In this document: positions 39,044 to 50,197 of the stretch, piece by piece | Numbering within the stretch: the stretch's first letter is position 1 | Layout of the letters: each line of letters starts with the position of its first letter | DNA from: Cryptomeria japonica | Taxonomy: Eukaryota > Streptophyta > Pinopsida > Cupressales > Cupressaceae | Length of the DNA: 64,000 nt | Direction of reading: 5' to 3' | Assembly: GCF_030272615.1 (NCBI RefSeq) | Contig: NC_081412.1 | Location: 339,068,870-339,132,869, forward strand | The notes under the pieces: model-generated | The model's input: only the letters and a program-made list of their open reading frames with translations | Databases searched by the model: none | What the model was told of the DNA's origin: nothing | Position numbers and translations under genes: made by a program

Positions 39044-42000
39044 GTTTTGGAGCATCAAAATCAATGTTTGGAGGCACAACAAGGTTTCAATATGCAAGTC
39101 CCGATTCTAGAGTCAATAGCGTCAAAATCTGATTTTGACGCACATCGTGCTCTTAGAATCTCATTTTGAAGCTTGTGCCTCGAAAGCCCTGGTTTTGCAG
39201 CATCAAAATCATTGTTTTGAGGCACAACAAGGTTTAAAGATGCAAGACCTAATTGTAGAGCCGGGTAGCGTCAAAGTTTGATTTTGATGCACATCGTAAT
39301 CTTAAAACCTTGTTTTGGAGCTCATGCCTCAAAATATTCGGTTTCGAAGCATCAAAATTGGTGTTTTAAGGCACAACAAGCTTTCAAGAGGCAAGTCCCT
39401 ATTCCGGAGCCTTTAGTGTCAAAACGTGATTTTGATGTGCATCGTGCTCTTAGAACCTCGTTTCAGAGCGTGTGGATCGAAAGCTCCTTTTTCAAAACAT
39501 CAAAATCAATGTTTAAAGGCACAACAAGGTTTCAAGATTGAAGTCCTGATTCTGGAGCCGGTAGCGTCAACATTTGATTTTGATGCACATTGTGCTCTTA
39601 GAACCTTTGGTTTTGAAGCATCAAAGTTGGTGTTTGGAGGCACAACAAGCTTTCAAGACGCAAGTCCCTATTCCGGAGCATTTAGTGTCAAAACATGATT
39701 TTGATGCACATTGTGCTCTTAAAACCTCGTTTGAGAGAGTGTGGCTCGAAAGCTCCAGTTTCAAAACATCAAAATCAATGTTTAAAGGCACAACAAGGTT
39801 TCACGACACAAGTCCCAATTCTCAAGCTGATAGCGTCAAAATACTATTTTGACAAACATGGTGTTCTTGGGAGCTCATTTCGGAGGTTGCACCTCAAAAG
39901 CCTCATTTTTGGAGCATAAAAATTAGTGCTTGTGCCTTGAAAGCCTTGATTTTTGCACATCAAAATCAATGTTTTGGCAAGTCCCTATTCCAGAGCTTGT
40001 AGCATCAAAATTTCATTTTTACGCACATCATTCTCTTAGAAGCTCATTCCAGAGCTTGTGCTTGGAAAGACCCAGATTTGGAGCGTCAAAATCAATGTTT
40101 GGAGGCACAACCACGTTTCAAAAATGGATTTTGGCGCACATCGTGCTCTTAGAACCTCATTTCGAAGCTTGTGCCTTAAAAGCCCCGGTTTCGGAGCATC
40201 AGAATTAGTGTTGTGCGACACAACAAGGTTTCAAGATGCAAGCCTCGATTCTAGAGCCAGTCGCATCAAAATTCAATTTTTATGCACATTGTGCTCTTAG
40301 TACCCTGGTTTAGAAATTGGGCTTCAAAAGCCCCAGTTTTGGAGCATCAAAATTGATATTTGGAGGCTAAACAAGGTTTCAAGATGCAAGTCCTGATTCA
40401 GGAGCCGGTAGCATCAAAATTTGATTTTGACGCACATCGTGCTCTTACAACCTTGTTTTGGTGCTTATGCCTCAAAATATTTGGTTTCGAAGCATCAAAA
40501 TTGGTGTTTGGAGGCACAACAAGCTTTCAAGATGCAAGTCCCTATTCCTGTCAAAACATGATTTTGACTCACATCATGCTCCTAGAACCTCGTTTCGGAC
40601 CGTGTGGCTCCAAAGCTCCAGCTTCAAAACATCAAAATCAATGCTTTAAGGCACAACAAGGTTTAACGACACAAGTCTTGATTCTCAAGCTGATAGCGTT
40701 AAAACACTATTTTGACAAACATGGTGTTCTTAGAACCTCATTCCGGAGGTTGTGCCTCAAAAGCCTCATTTTTGGAGCATAAAAATTAGTGTTTGGAGGC
40801 ACAACAAGGTTTCAAGAAAAAAGTTCCAATTCAGAGTCGGTAGCCTCAAAACGTAATTTTTTGAGTTTCAAAATCAATGTATTGAGGCACAACAAGGTTT
40901 CAAGATGCAAGCCCCGATTCTAGAGCCAGTAGCATCAAAATTGAATTTTGATGCATATTGTGCTCTTAGAACCCTATTTTAGATATTTTGCCTCGAAAGC
41001 CCTAGTTTTGGAGCATCAAAATCGATGTTTGGAGGAACAACAAGGTTTCAAGATGCAAGTCCTGATTCTTGAGTCGGTAGCGTCAAAATTTGATTTTGAC
41101 ACACATCGTGCTCTTAAAACCTTGTTTCAGAGCTTATGCCTCAAAATAATCGGTTTCGAAGCATCAAAATTGTTTTTTGGAGGCACAACAAGCTTTCAAG
41201 ATGCAAGTCCCTATTCTGGAGGCCGTAGTGGCAAAACGTGATTTTGATGCACATTGTGCTCTTAGAACCTCATTTCGGATCGTGTCGCCTGAAAGCTCCA
41301 GTTTTAAAACATCAAAATCAATGTTTAAAGGCACAACAAGGTTTCAAGACACAAGTCCCGATTCTCAAGCTGATAGTGTCAAAACACGATTTTGACAAAC
41401 ATGGTGTTCTTAGAACTTCATTTCAGAGGTTGTGCCTCAAAAGCCTCATTTTTGGAGCATAAAAATTAGTGTTTGGAGGCACAAGAAGGTTTCAAGACAC
41501 AAGCCTCAATTCCAGAGTCGGTAGCATCAAAATGCAATTTTGATGTACATCGTGCTCTTAGAACCTCATTTCGGAGCTTGTTCCTTGAAAGCTCTTATTT
41601 GGGAACATCAAAATCAGTGTTTGGAGGCACAACAAGGTTTCAAGATGCAAGCCCTGATTTTAGAGCCAGTAGCATCAAAATTCAATTTTGATGAACATTG
41701 TGCTCTTAGAACCCTGTTTTAGAAATTGTGCCTCAAAATCCCTAGTTTTGGAGCATCAAAATTGATGTTTGGAGGCACAACAAGGTCTCAAGATGTAAGT
41801 CCTGATTCTGGAGCGGGTAGCGTCAAAATTTTATTTTGATACACGTAGTGCTCTTAGAACCTTGTTTTGGAGCTTATGCGTCAAAATCATCGGTTTCGAA
41901 GCATCAAAATTGGTGTTTGGAGGCAAAACAAGCTTTCAAGACACAAGTCCCAATTCTAGAGCCTGTAATGTCAAAACGTTATTTTGATTCACATCGTGCT

Positions 42001-43934
42001 CTTAGAACCTCATTTCGGAGCGTGTGTCTCGAAAGCTCCAGTTTCAAAACATCAAAATCAATGTTTAAAGGCACAACAAGGTTTCAAGACACAAGTCACG
42101 ATTCTCAAGCTGATAGCTTCAAAACACGATTTTGACAAACATGGTGTTCTTAGAACCTCATTTTGGAGGTTGTGCCTCAAAATCTTCATTTTTGGAGGTT
42201 ATGCCTCGAAAGACCCAGTTTTGGAGCTTCAAAATAAATGTTTGGAGGCACAACAAAGTTTCAACATGCAAGTTTGATTTTGACGCACATCGTGCTCTTA
42301 GAACCTATTTTTGGAGATTATGCCTCCAAATCTTTGGTTTCGAAGCATCAAAATTGGTGTTTGGAGGCAGAACAAGCTTTCAAGACATAAGTCCCTATTA
42401 CGGAGCCTGTAGTTTCAAAACATGATTTTGATGCACATCATGCTCTTAGAACTTCATTTCGGAGCGTGTGGCTTGAAAGCTCCAGTTTGAAAATGTCAAA
42501 ATCAATGTTTAAAGGCACAACAAGGTTTCAAGACACAAGTCCCGATTCTGAAGCTGATAACGTCAAAACACGATTTTGACAAACATTTTTTTCTTAGAAG
42601 CTCATTTCCAAGGTTGTGCATCAAAATCCTCATTTTTGGAGCATAAAAATTAATGTTTGGAGGCACAACAAGGTTTCAAGACACAAGTCCCAATTCCAGA
42701 GTTGATAGCGTCAAAATGCAATTTTGGTGTACATCGTGCTCTTAGAACCTCATTTCGGATCTTTTACCTTGAAAGCTCTTGTTTTGAAACATCAAAATCA
42801 GTGTTTGGAGGCACAACAAGGTTTCAACATTTAATTTTGGCGCACATCGTGCTCTTAAAACCTTATTTCGAAGCTTGTGCCTCGAAAGCCCTGGTTTCAG
42901 AGCATCAAAATCGGTGTTTTGAGGCACAACAAGGTTACAAGATGCAAGCTCGGATTCTAGAGCCAATAGCATCAAAATTCAATTTTGATGCACATTGTGC
43001 TTTTAGAACACTTTTATAGAAATTGTGCCTCAAAAGCCCCAGTTTTGGAGTATCAAAATTGATGTTTGGAGGCACAACAAGGTTTCAAGATGCAAGTCCT
43101 GATTCGAGAGCCGGTAGCGTCAAAGTTTGATTTTGATGCACATCATGCTCTTAGAACCTTGTTTTGGAGCTTATGCCTCAAAATCTTTGGTTTCGAAGCA
43201 TCAAAATTGGTCTTTGGAGGCACAACAAGCATTCAAGACGGAAGTCCCTATTTCAGAGCCTGTAGTGTCCAAATGTGATTTTGATGCGCATCGTGCTCTT
43301 AGAACCTCGTTTTGCAGCGTGTGGCTTGAAAGCTCCAGTTTCAAAACTTCAAAATCAATTTTTAAAGGCACAACAAGGTTTCAAGATACAAGTCTCGATT
43401 CTCAAGCTGATAGCATCAAAACACAATTTTGACAAATATAGTGTTATTAAAACCTTATTTCGGAGGTTGTGCCTCAAAAGCATCATTTTTGGAGCATAAA
43501 AATTAGTGTTTGGAGGCACAACAAAGTTTCAAGACACAAGTCCCAATTCCAAAGTCGGTAACATCAAAACATAATTTTGATGTACATAGTGCTCTTAGAA
43601 CCTCATTTCGGAGCTTGCGCCTTGAAAGCCCTGTTTTGGAACATCAAAATCAGTGTTTGGAAGCACAACAAGGTTTCAACAAGCAAGTCTCTATTCCGGA
43701 GCTTGTAGGGTCAAAATTTGATTTTGACACACATCATTCTCTTAGAAGCTCATTTCAGAGCTTTTGCCTCGAAATCAAAATCAATGTTTGGAGGCACAAA
43801 AAGGTTTCCAGATGCAAGTCCTGATTCTTGAGTCAAAAGCATGAAAATCTTATTTTGGCGCACATCTTGCTCTTAGAACCTCATTTCGAAGCTTGTGTCT
43901 TGAAAGCCCCAATTTTGGAGCATCAAATTCAGTG

Positions 43935-44102
43935 GCCCACCTTGGTGTGCTCCGAGGTGCCCACCATGGCATGCAACGCTGGTGCGAACTCAGGAGCGCT
44001 CCGATGTGTGCTCCAAGGTGCGGCATGCACAAAGTCGGAGCCTAGTTTGCCCAGGGTGCGCACCTCGCGTGCACATTCGCTAGGGTGGGCACCTTGGTGT
44101 GT
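43935..44102. other. GC-rich insertion at a satellite orientation switch
   Basis: About 168 bp of GC-rich sequence, unlike the AT-rich satellite, sit exactly where forward satellite ends (CATCAAATTCAGTG) and reverse satellite begins (TATCAAAATTGCATTTTG). CACCTTGGTGTG occurs at both ends (43938-43949 and 44090-44101) as a 12-bp direct repeat. GGTGCCCACC (43956-43965) and GGTGGGCACC (44084-44093) are perfect inverted repeats. GTGTGCTCCGAGGTGC (43945) recurs with one change at 44006. CpG sites are frequent. It is not a coding sequence I recognise. It could be a small mobile element, a fragment of another GC-rich repeat family, or filler captured at a break. Confidence 0.6.
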
Positions 44103-44271
44103 ATATCAAAATTGCATTTTGACGCTACCCGCCTCTAGAATTGGGACTTGCATCTTGATGCTACTGGCTCTAGACTCGGGGCTTGCATCTTGAAACCTTG
44201 TTGTGTCTCAAAACACTGATTTTGATGCTCCAAAAATAGGGGTTTTGAAGCACATGCTTCGAAATGAGGTT

Positions 44272-45625
44272 CTAAAAGCACGATGTGCACCAAAACCAGA
44301 TTTTGATGCTAATGTCTCTAGAATCAAGACTTGCATCTTGAAACCTTGTTGTGCCTCCAAACATTGATTTTGACGCTAAAAAACTGGGTCTTTCGAGGAG
44401 CAAGCTCTGAAATGAGCTTCTAAGAGAATGATGTGCGTAAAAATGGAATTTTGAGGCTATAGGCTCCAGAATAGGGACTTGCTTCTTTAAACCTTGTTGT
44501 GCCTCCAAACAATGATTTTGATGTTCCAAAATTAGGGCTTTCAAGGCACAAGCTCTGAAATGAGGTTCTAAGAGCTTGATGTACATCAAAATTGTGTTTT
44601 GATGCTACCAACTCCGGAATAGGGACTTGCATCTTGAAAGCTTGTTCTACCTCTAAACACCAATTTTGATGCTTCAAAACCGAAGATTTTGAAGCATATG
44701 CTCCAAAACAAGGTTCTAAGAACACGATGTGCGTCAAAATCAAATTTTGACGCTACTGACTCCAGAATCAGGACTTGCATCATGAAACTTTGTTGTGCCT
44801 CCAAACATCGATTTTGATGCTCCAAAACTAGGGCTTTTGAGGCACAATTTCTAAAACATAGTTCTAAGAGCACAATTTGCATCAAAATTGAATTTTGATG
44901 CTACTGACTCTAGAATCGGGGCTTGCATCTTGAAACTTTGTTGTGCCTCAAAATACTAATTTTGATGCTCTGAAACTAGGGCTTTCGAGACACAAGCTTT
45001 GAAATGAAGTTCTAAGAGCACGATGTGCACCAAAATCAGATTTTGACGCTATTGACTCTAGAATCGTGACTTGCATCTTGAAACATTGTTGTGCCTCGAA
45101 ACATTGATTTTGAGGCTCCAAAACTGACTCTTTCGAGGCACAAGCTCCGAAATGAGCTTCTAAGAGAATGATGTGCGTCAAAATGGAATTTTGACGCTAC
45201 AGGCTCTGGAGTAGGTACTTGCTTCTTGAAACCTTGTTGTACCTCCAAACACTGATTTTGATGTTCCAAAATCATGGCTTTCAAGGCACAAGCTCCGAAA
45301 TGAGGTTCTAAGAGCATGATGTACATCAAAATTGCATTTTGACGCTACCAAGTCCGAAATAGGGACTTGTGTCTTGAAAGTTTGTTCTGCTTCCAAACAC
45401 CAATTTTGATGCTTCAAAATCGAAGATTTTGAAGCATAAGCTCCAAAACAAGGAACTAAGAGCACGATGTGCATCAAAATCAAATTTTGACGCTGCCGGC
45501 TCTAGAATCAGGACTTGCATCATGAAACCTTGTTGTGCCTCCAAACATCGATTTTGGTGCTCCAAAACTAGGGATTTTGAGGCACAATTTCTAAAACAGA
45601 GTTCTAAGAGCATAATTTGCATCAA
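44272..45625 (-). repeat. Tandem five-monomer higher-order units (740-bp period)
   Basis: The segment around 44586-44885 recurs at 45326-45625, an offset of exactly 740 bp or five monomers, with shared variants GCATCATGAAAC, GCACAATTTGCATC or its near match, and TTTGAAGCATA. In both copies an m1 start is fused to an m3 end (the m2 monomer and half of m3 are lost), giving the order m1/m3 hybrid, m4, m5, m6, m7. A third, less complete copy continues to about 46070. Confidence 0.75.
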
Positions 45626-46073
45626 AATTGAATTTTGATGCTACTGGCTCTAGAATCGGGGCTTGCATCTCGAAACCTTATTGTGCCTCAAAATAGTAAT
45701 TTTGATACCCCGAAACTAGGGCTTTCGAGGCAGAAGCTTCAAAATGAGGTTTTAAGAGCACGATGTGCACCAAAATCAGATTTTGATGCTATTGACTCTA
45801 GAATTGGGACTTGCATCTTGAAATATTGTTGTGCCTCGAAACATTGATTTTCAGGCTCCAAAACTGGGTGTTTCGAGGCACGAGCTTCTAAGAGAATGAT
45901 GTGCTTCAAAATGGAATTTTGACGCTACAAGCTTTGGAGTAGGGACTTTCTTCTTGAAACGTTGTTGTGCCTTGAAAAACTGACTTTGATGTTCCAAAAT
46001 TGGGGCTTTCAAGGCACAAGCTTTGTAATGAGGTTCTAAGAGCACGATGTACATCAAAATTGCATTTTGACGC

Positions 46074-48827
46074 TACCAACTCTGGAATTGGTACTTGTGT
46101 CTTGAAACCTTGTTGTGTCTCCAAACACTAATTTTTATGCTCCAGAAACAAGGCTTTTGAGGCACAACCTCCAAAATGAGGTTCTAAGAACACCATGTTT
46201 GTCAAAATCATGTTTTGACACTATCAGCTTGAGAATCGGGACTTGTATCTTGAAACCTTGTTGTGCCTTTAAACATTGATTTTGATGTTTTGAAACTTGA
46301 GCTTTCAAGCCACACACTCCTAAACGAGGTTCTAAGAGCATGATGTGCATCAAAATCACGTTTTGACTCTACAGGCTCCAGAATAGGGACTTGCGTCTTG
46401 AAAGCTTTTTGTGCCCCAGAATAACGACTTGCATCTTGAAACCTTGTTGTGCCTCCAAACATCGATTTTGTTGCTCCAAAACTGGGGCTTTTGAGGCACA
46501 ATTTCTAAAACAGGGTTCTAAGACAATAATGTGCATCAAAATTTAATTTTGATGCTAATAGCTCGAGAATCGGGGCATGCATCTTGAAACTTTGTTGTGC
46601 CATAAAACACTGACTTTGATGCTCCAAAACTAGGCCTTTTGAGGCACAAGCTTTGAAATGAGGTTCTAAAAGCACAATGTGCGCGAAAATCATATTTTGG
46701 TGCTATTGACTCTAGAATCTAGACTTGCATCTTGAAACCTTATTGTGCCTCCAAACATTGATTTTGATGCTCGAAAACTGGGTCTTTCTAGACACAAGCA
46801 CCGAAATGAGCTTCTAAGAGAATGATGTGCATCAATATAGAATTTTGACACTCCAGGCTCCGGAATAGGGACTTGCTTCTTGGAACGTTTTCGTGCCTCC
46901 AAACACTGACTTAGATGTTCCAAAATAAGGGCTTTTAAGGCACAAGCTCCGAAATGAGGTTCTAAGAGCACGATGTACATCAAAATTGCTTTTTGACACT
47001 ACCGACTCTAGAGTTGGAACTTGTGTCTTGAAACATTGTTGTGCCTCCAAACACTAATTTTTATGATCCAAAAATGAGGCTTTTGAGGCACAACTTCTGA
47101 AATGAGGTTCTAAGAACATGCTCCGAAACGAGGTTCTAAGAGCACGATGTGCATCAAAATCACGTTCTAAGAGCACAATGTGCGTCAAAATCAAATTTTG
47201 AGGCATCAGCTCCCAAACAAGGTTCTAAGAGCACGATGTGCATCAAAATCAAATTTTGACACTACGGGCTCTAGAATTAGGACTTGCATATTGAAACCTT
47301 GTTATGCCTCCAAACATCAATTTTGATGCTCCAAAATTGGGGCTTTTGAGGCACAATTTCTAAAATAGGGTTCTAAGAGCACAATGTGCATCAAACTTGA
47401 ATTTTGATGCTACTGGCTCTAGAATCGGGGCTTGCATCGTGAAACCTTGTTTTGCCTCAAAACACTGATTTTGATGCTTCGAAATGAGGTTCTAAGAGCA
47501 CGATGTGCGCCAAAATCAGATTTTGACGCTATTGACTCTAGAATCGGGACTTACATCTTGAAACTTTGTTGTGCCTCAGAACATTGATTTTGATGCTTGA
47601 AAACTAGGTCTTTCCAGCCACAAGCTCCGAGATGAGATTCTAAGTGAATGATGTGTGCCAAAATAGAAATTTTACGCTATAGGCTCCGGAATAGGGACTT
47701 GCTTCTTGAAACCTTGTTGTGCCTCCAAACATTAATTTTGATGTTCCAAAATTAGGGCTTTCAAGGCACAAGCTTCGAAATGAGGTTCTAAGAGCACGAT
47801 GTACATTAAAATTGTGTTTTGATGCTACCGACTCTGGAATTGGGACTTGTGTCTTGAAACCTTGTTGTGCCTCCAAACACTATTTTTTATGTTCCAAAAA
47901 TGAGGTTCTAAGAACACCATGTTTGTCAAAATCGTGTTTTGATGCTATCAGCTTGAGAATCAGGACTTGTGTCTTGAAACCTTGTTGTGCCTTTAAACAT
48001 TGATTTTGATGTTTTAAAATTGGGGCTTTCGAGGCACAAGCTCCGCAATGAGGTTCTAAGAGCACGATGTGTATCAATATCCAGAATAGGGATTTCAAGG
48101 CACAAGCTCTGAAATGAGGTTCTAAGAGCACGATGTACATCAAAATTGTGTTTTGATGCTACCGACTCTACAAATTGGACTTGTGTCTTTAAACCTTGTT
48201 GTGCTTCCAAACACTATTTTTTTATACTCCAAAAATGAGGCTTTTGAGGCACAACCTCTGAAATGAGGTTATAAGAACACCATGTTTGTCAAAATCGTGT
48301 TTTGACGGTATTAGCTTGAGAATCAGGACTTGTGTCTTGAAACCTTGTTTTGCCTTTAGACATTGATTTTGATGTTTTGAAACTGGAGCTTTCAAGGCAC
48401 AAGCTCCGCAAACGAGGCTCTAAGACCACCATGTGCGTCAAAATCACGTTTTGATGCTACCAGCTCCGAAATCGTGACTTGCATCTTGCAACCTTGTGCC
48501 TCCAAATACCAATTTTGATGGTCCCAAACAGTGGCTTTCTAGGGACAAGCTCCTAAATTAGGTTCTAAGAGAACGATGTGCTTCAATATAGCATTTTGAC
48601 ACTACCGGCTTTGGAATTGCGACTTGCATCTTGAAACCTTCTTGTGCCTCCAAACACCAATTTTGATATTCTGAAACCGAGGCGTTCGAGGTGCAAGCTT
48701 CGAAACAAGGTTCTAAGAGAACGATGTGCATCAAAAATGAATTTTGATGCTACTAGCACGAGAATCAAGACTTGCATCTTGAAACCTTGTTGTGCCTCCA
48801 AACAATATTTTTGATGTTCCAAAATTA
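46074..48827 (-). repeat. Left arm of a large inverted duplication
   Basis: About 2.75 kb whose reverse complement aligns with 50198-52851. Shared private features include the ATCAAAAATATTG variant near 48805, an m4/m2 fusion near 48050-48090, the compressed monomers at 47101-47245, the GCACGAAAAC-type variant near 46890, the fusion near 46410-46440, and AAGTACCAATTCCAGAGTTG near 46080 (read on the reverse strand). Coordinates of matching points sum to about 98,925-99,045, which places the centre near 49.5 kb. Confidence 0.8.
47101..47245 (-). repeat. Cluster of truncated monomers (left copy)
   Basis: Three GGTTCTAAGA boxes occur within about 120 bp instead of 148 bp apart. Junctions are at about 47116 (AGAACATGCTCCGAAACG) and 47164/47165 (AATCACGTTCTAAGAGC). 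Both breakpoints fall next to the GTGCTCTTAGAAC box, pointing to deletions between short homologies. The same two junctions are found in mirror image at about 51927 and 51880. Confidence 0.8.
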
Positions 48828-50197
48828 GGGCTTTCAAGGCACAAGCTCCGAAATGAGGTTCTAAGAGCACAATGTACATCAAAATTGCGTTTTGACACTA
48901 CCGACTCTGGAATTGGGACTTGTGTCTTGAAACCTTGTTTTGCCTCAAAACACAATTTTTTATGCTAAAAAAATGAGGCTTTTGAGGCACAACCTCCGAA
49001 ATGGGGTTCTAAGAATACCATGTTTATCAAAATAGTGTTTTGACGCTATCAGCTTGAGAATCGGGACTTGTGTCGTGAAACCTTGTTGTGCCTTTAAACA
49101 TTGATTTTGATGTTTTGAAGCTAGAAATTTTGAGCCACACCCTCCAAAACGAGGTTCTAAGAGCACGATTTGCATCAAAATCACTTTTTGACACTACACG
49201 CTCCAGAATAGGGACTTGCGTCTTGAAAGCTTGTTGTGCCTGAAACAACCAATTTTGATGCTTCGAAACCAAAGATTTTCAGGCATACGCTCCAAAACAA
49301 TGTTCTAAGAGCACGATGTTCGTCAAAATCAAACTTTGACGCTACCGGCTCCAAAATCAGGACTTGCATCTTGAAACCTTGTTGTGCCTCCAAACATCGA
49401 TTTTGATGCTCCAAAACTAAGGCTTTTGAGGCACAATTTCTAAAACACGGTTCTAAAAGAACAATGTGCATCAAAATTTAATTTTGATGCTACTGCCTCT
49501 AGAATCGGGTCTTGCATCTTGAAACTTTGTTGGGCCTCAAAACATTGATTTTGATGCTGCAAAACCGGGGCTTTCAAGGCACAAGCTTTGAAATGAGGTT
49601 CTAAGATCACGATTTGCGCCAAAATCAGATTTTGATGCTATTGACTTTAGAATCGGGACTTGCATCTTGAAACCTTGTTGTGCCTCCAAACATTGATTTT
49701 GACGCTCAAAAATTGGGTCTTTCAAGGAGCAAGCTGTGAAATGAGCTTCAAAGAGAATGACCATTTTGATGCTACAGGCTCTGAAATAGGGACTTGCTTC
49801 TTTAAATCAGGGTTTTCAAGGCACAAGCTCCGAAATGAGGTTCTAAGAGTGCGCGATGTACATCAAAATTGTATTTTGACGCTACCAACTCTGGAATTGA
49901 GACTTGTGTCTTGAAACCTTATTTTGCCTCCAAACACTAATTTTTATGCTCCAAAACTGAGGATTTTGAGGCACAACCTCTTAAATGAGGTTCTAAGAAC
50001 ACTATGTTTGTCAAAATCATTTTTTTACGCTATCAGCTTGAGAATCGGGACTTGTGTCTTGAAACCTTGTTGTGCCTTTAAACATTGATTTTGAAGTTTT
50101 GAAACTGGAGCTAAGAGCACGATGTGCATCAAAATCACGTTTTGACACTACAGGCTCTGGAATAGGGACTTGCGTCTTGAAAGCTTGTTGTGCCTCC

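Larger units (their letters stand above)
29188..43934 (+). repeat. 148-bp satellite, forward block A2
   Basis: About 14.7 kb, near 100 forward-oriented monomers with no foreign insertion. The m2-tail marker (CTCAAGCTGATAG and variants) recurs at spacings mostly between about 685 and 1,096 bp, matching five- to seven-monomer units with small losses. The rarer monomer branch appears at 29750-30030 and 34740-35110. A duplicated segment (29902-30495) recurs in two pieces at 37117-37558 and 38885-39043. Monomer fusions are common, for example near 31810-31850, 36205 and 38225-38260. No gene is supported. The block ends in the GC-rich piece at 43935. Confidence 0.93.
44103..50197 (-). repeat. 148-bp satellite, reverse block B2
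   Basis: About 6.1 kb, near 41 reverse-oriented monomers. The first 1.5 kb contains a five-monomer higher-order unit repeated at a 740-bp offset (44272-44885 against about 45012-45625). From 46074 to 48827 it forms the left arm of a large inverted duplication with the next block. Cramped, truncated monomers occur at 47101-47245. The block ends at 50197, where reverse-oriented TGTGCCTCC joins forward-oriented GATTTTGGAAC. Confidence 0.93.

Noticed and set aside
43828-44193. A 121-codon frame across the GC-rich piece
   Set aside because: It joins forward satellite, the GC-rich piece and reverse satellite; GC-rich DNA has few stops by chance.
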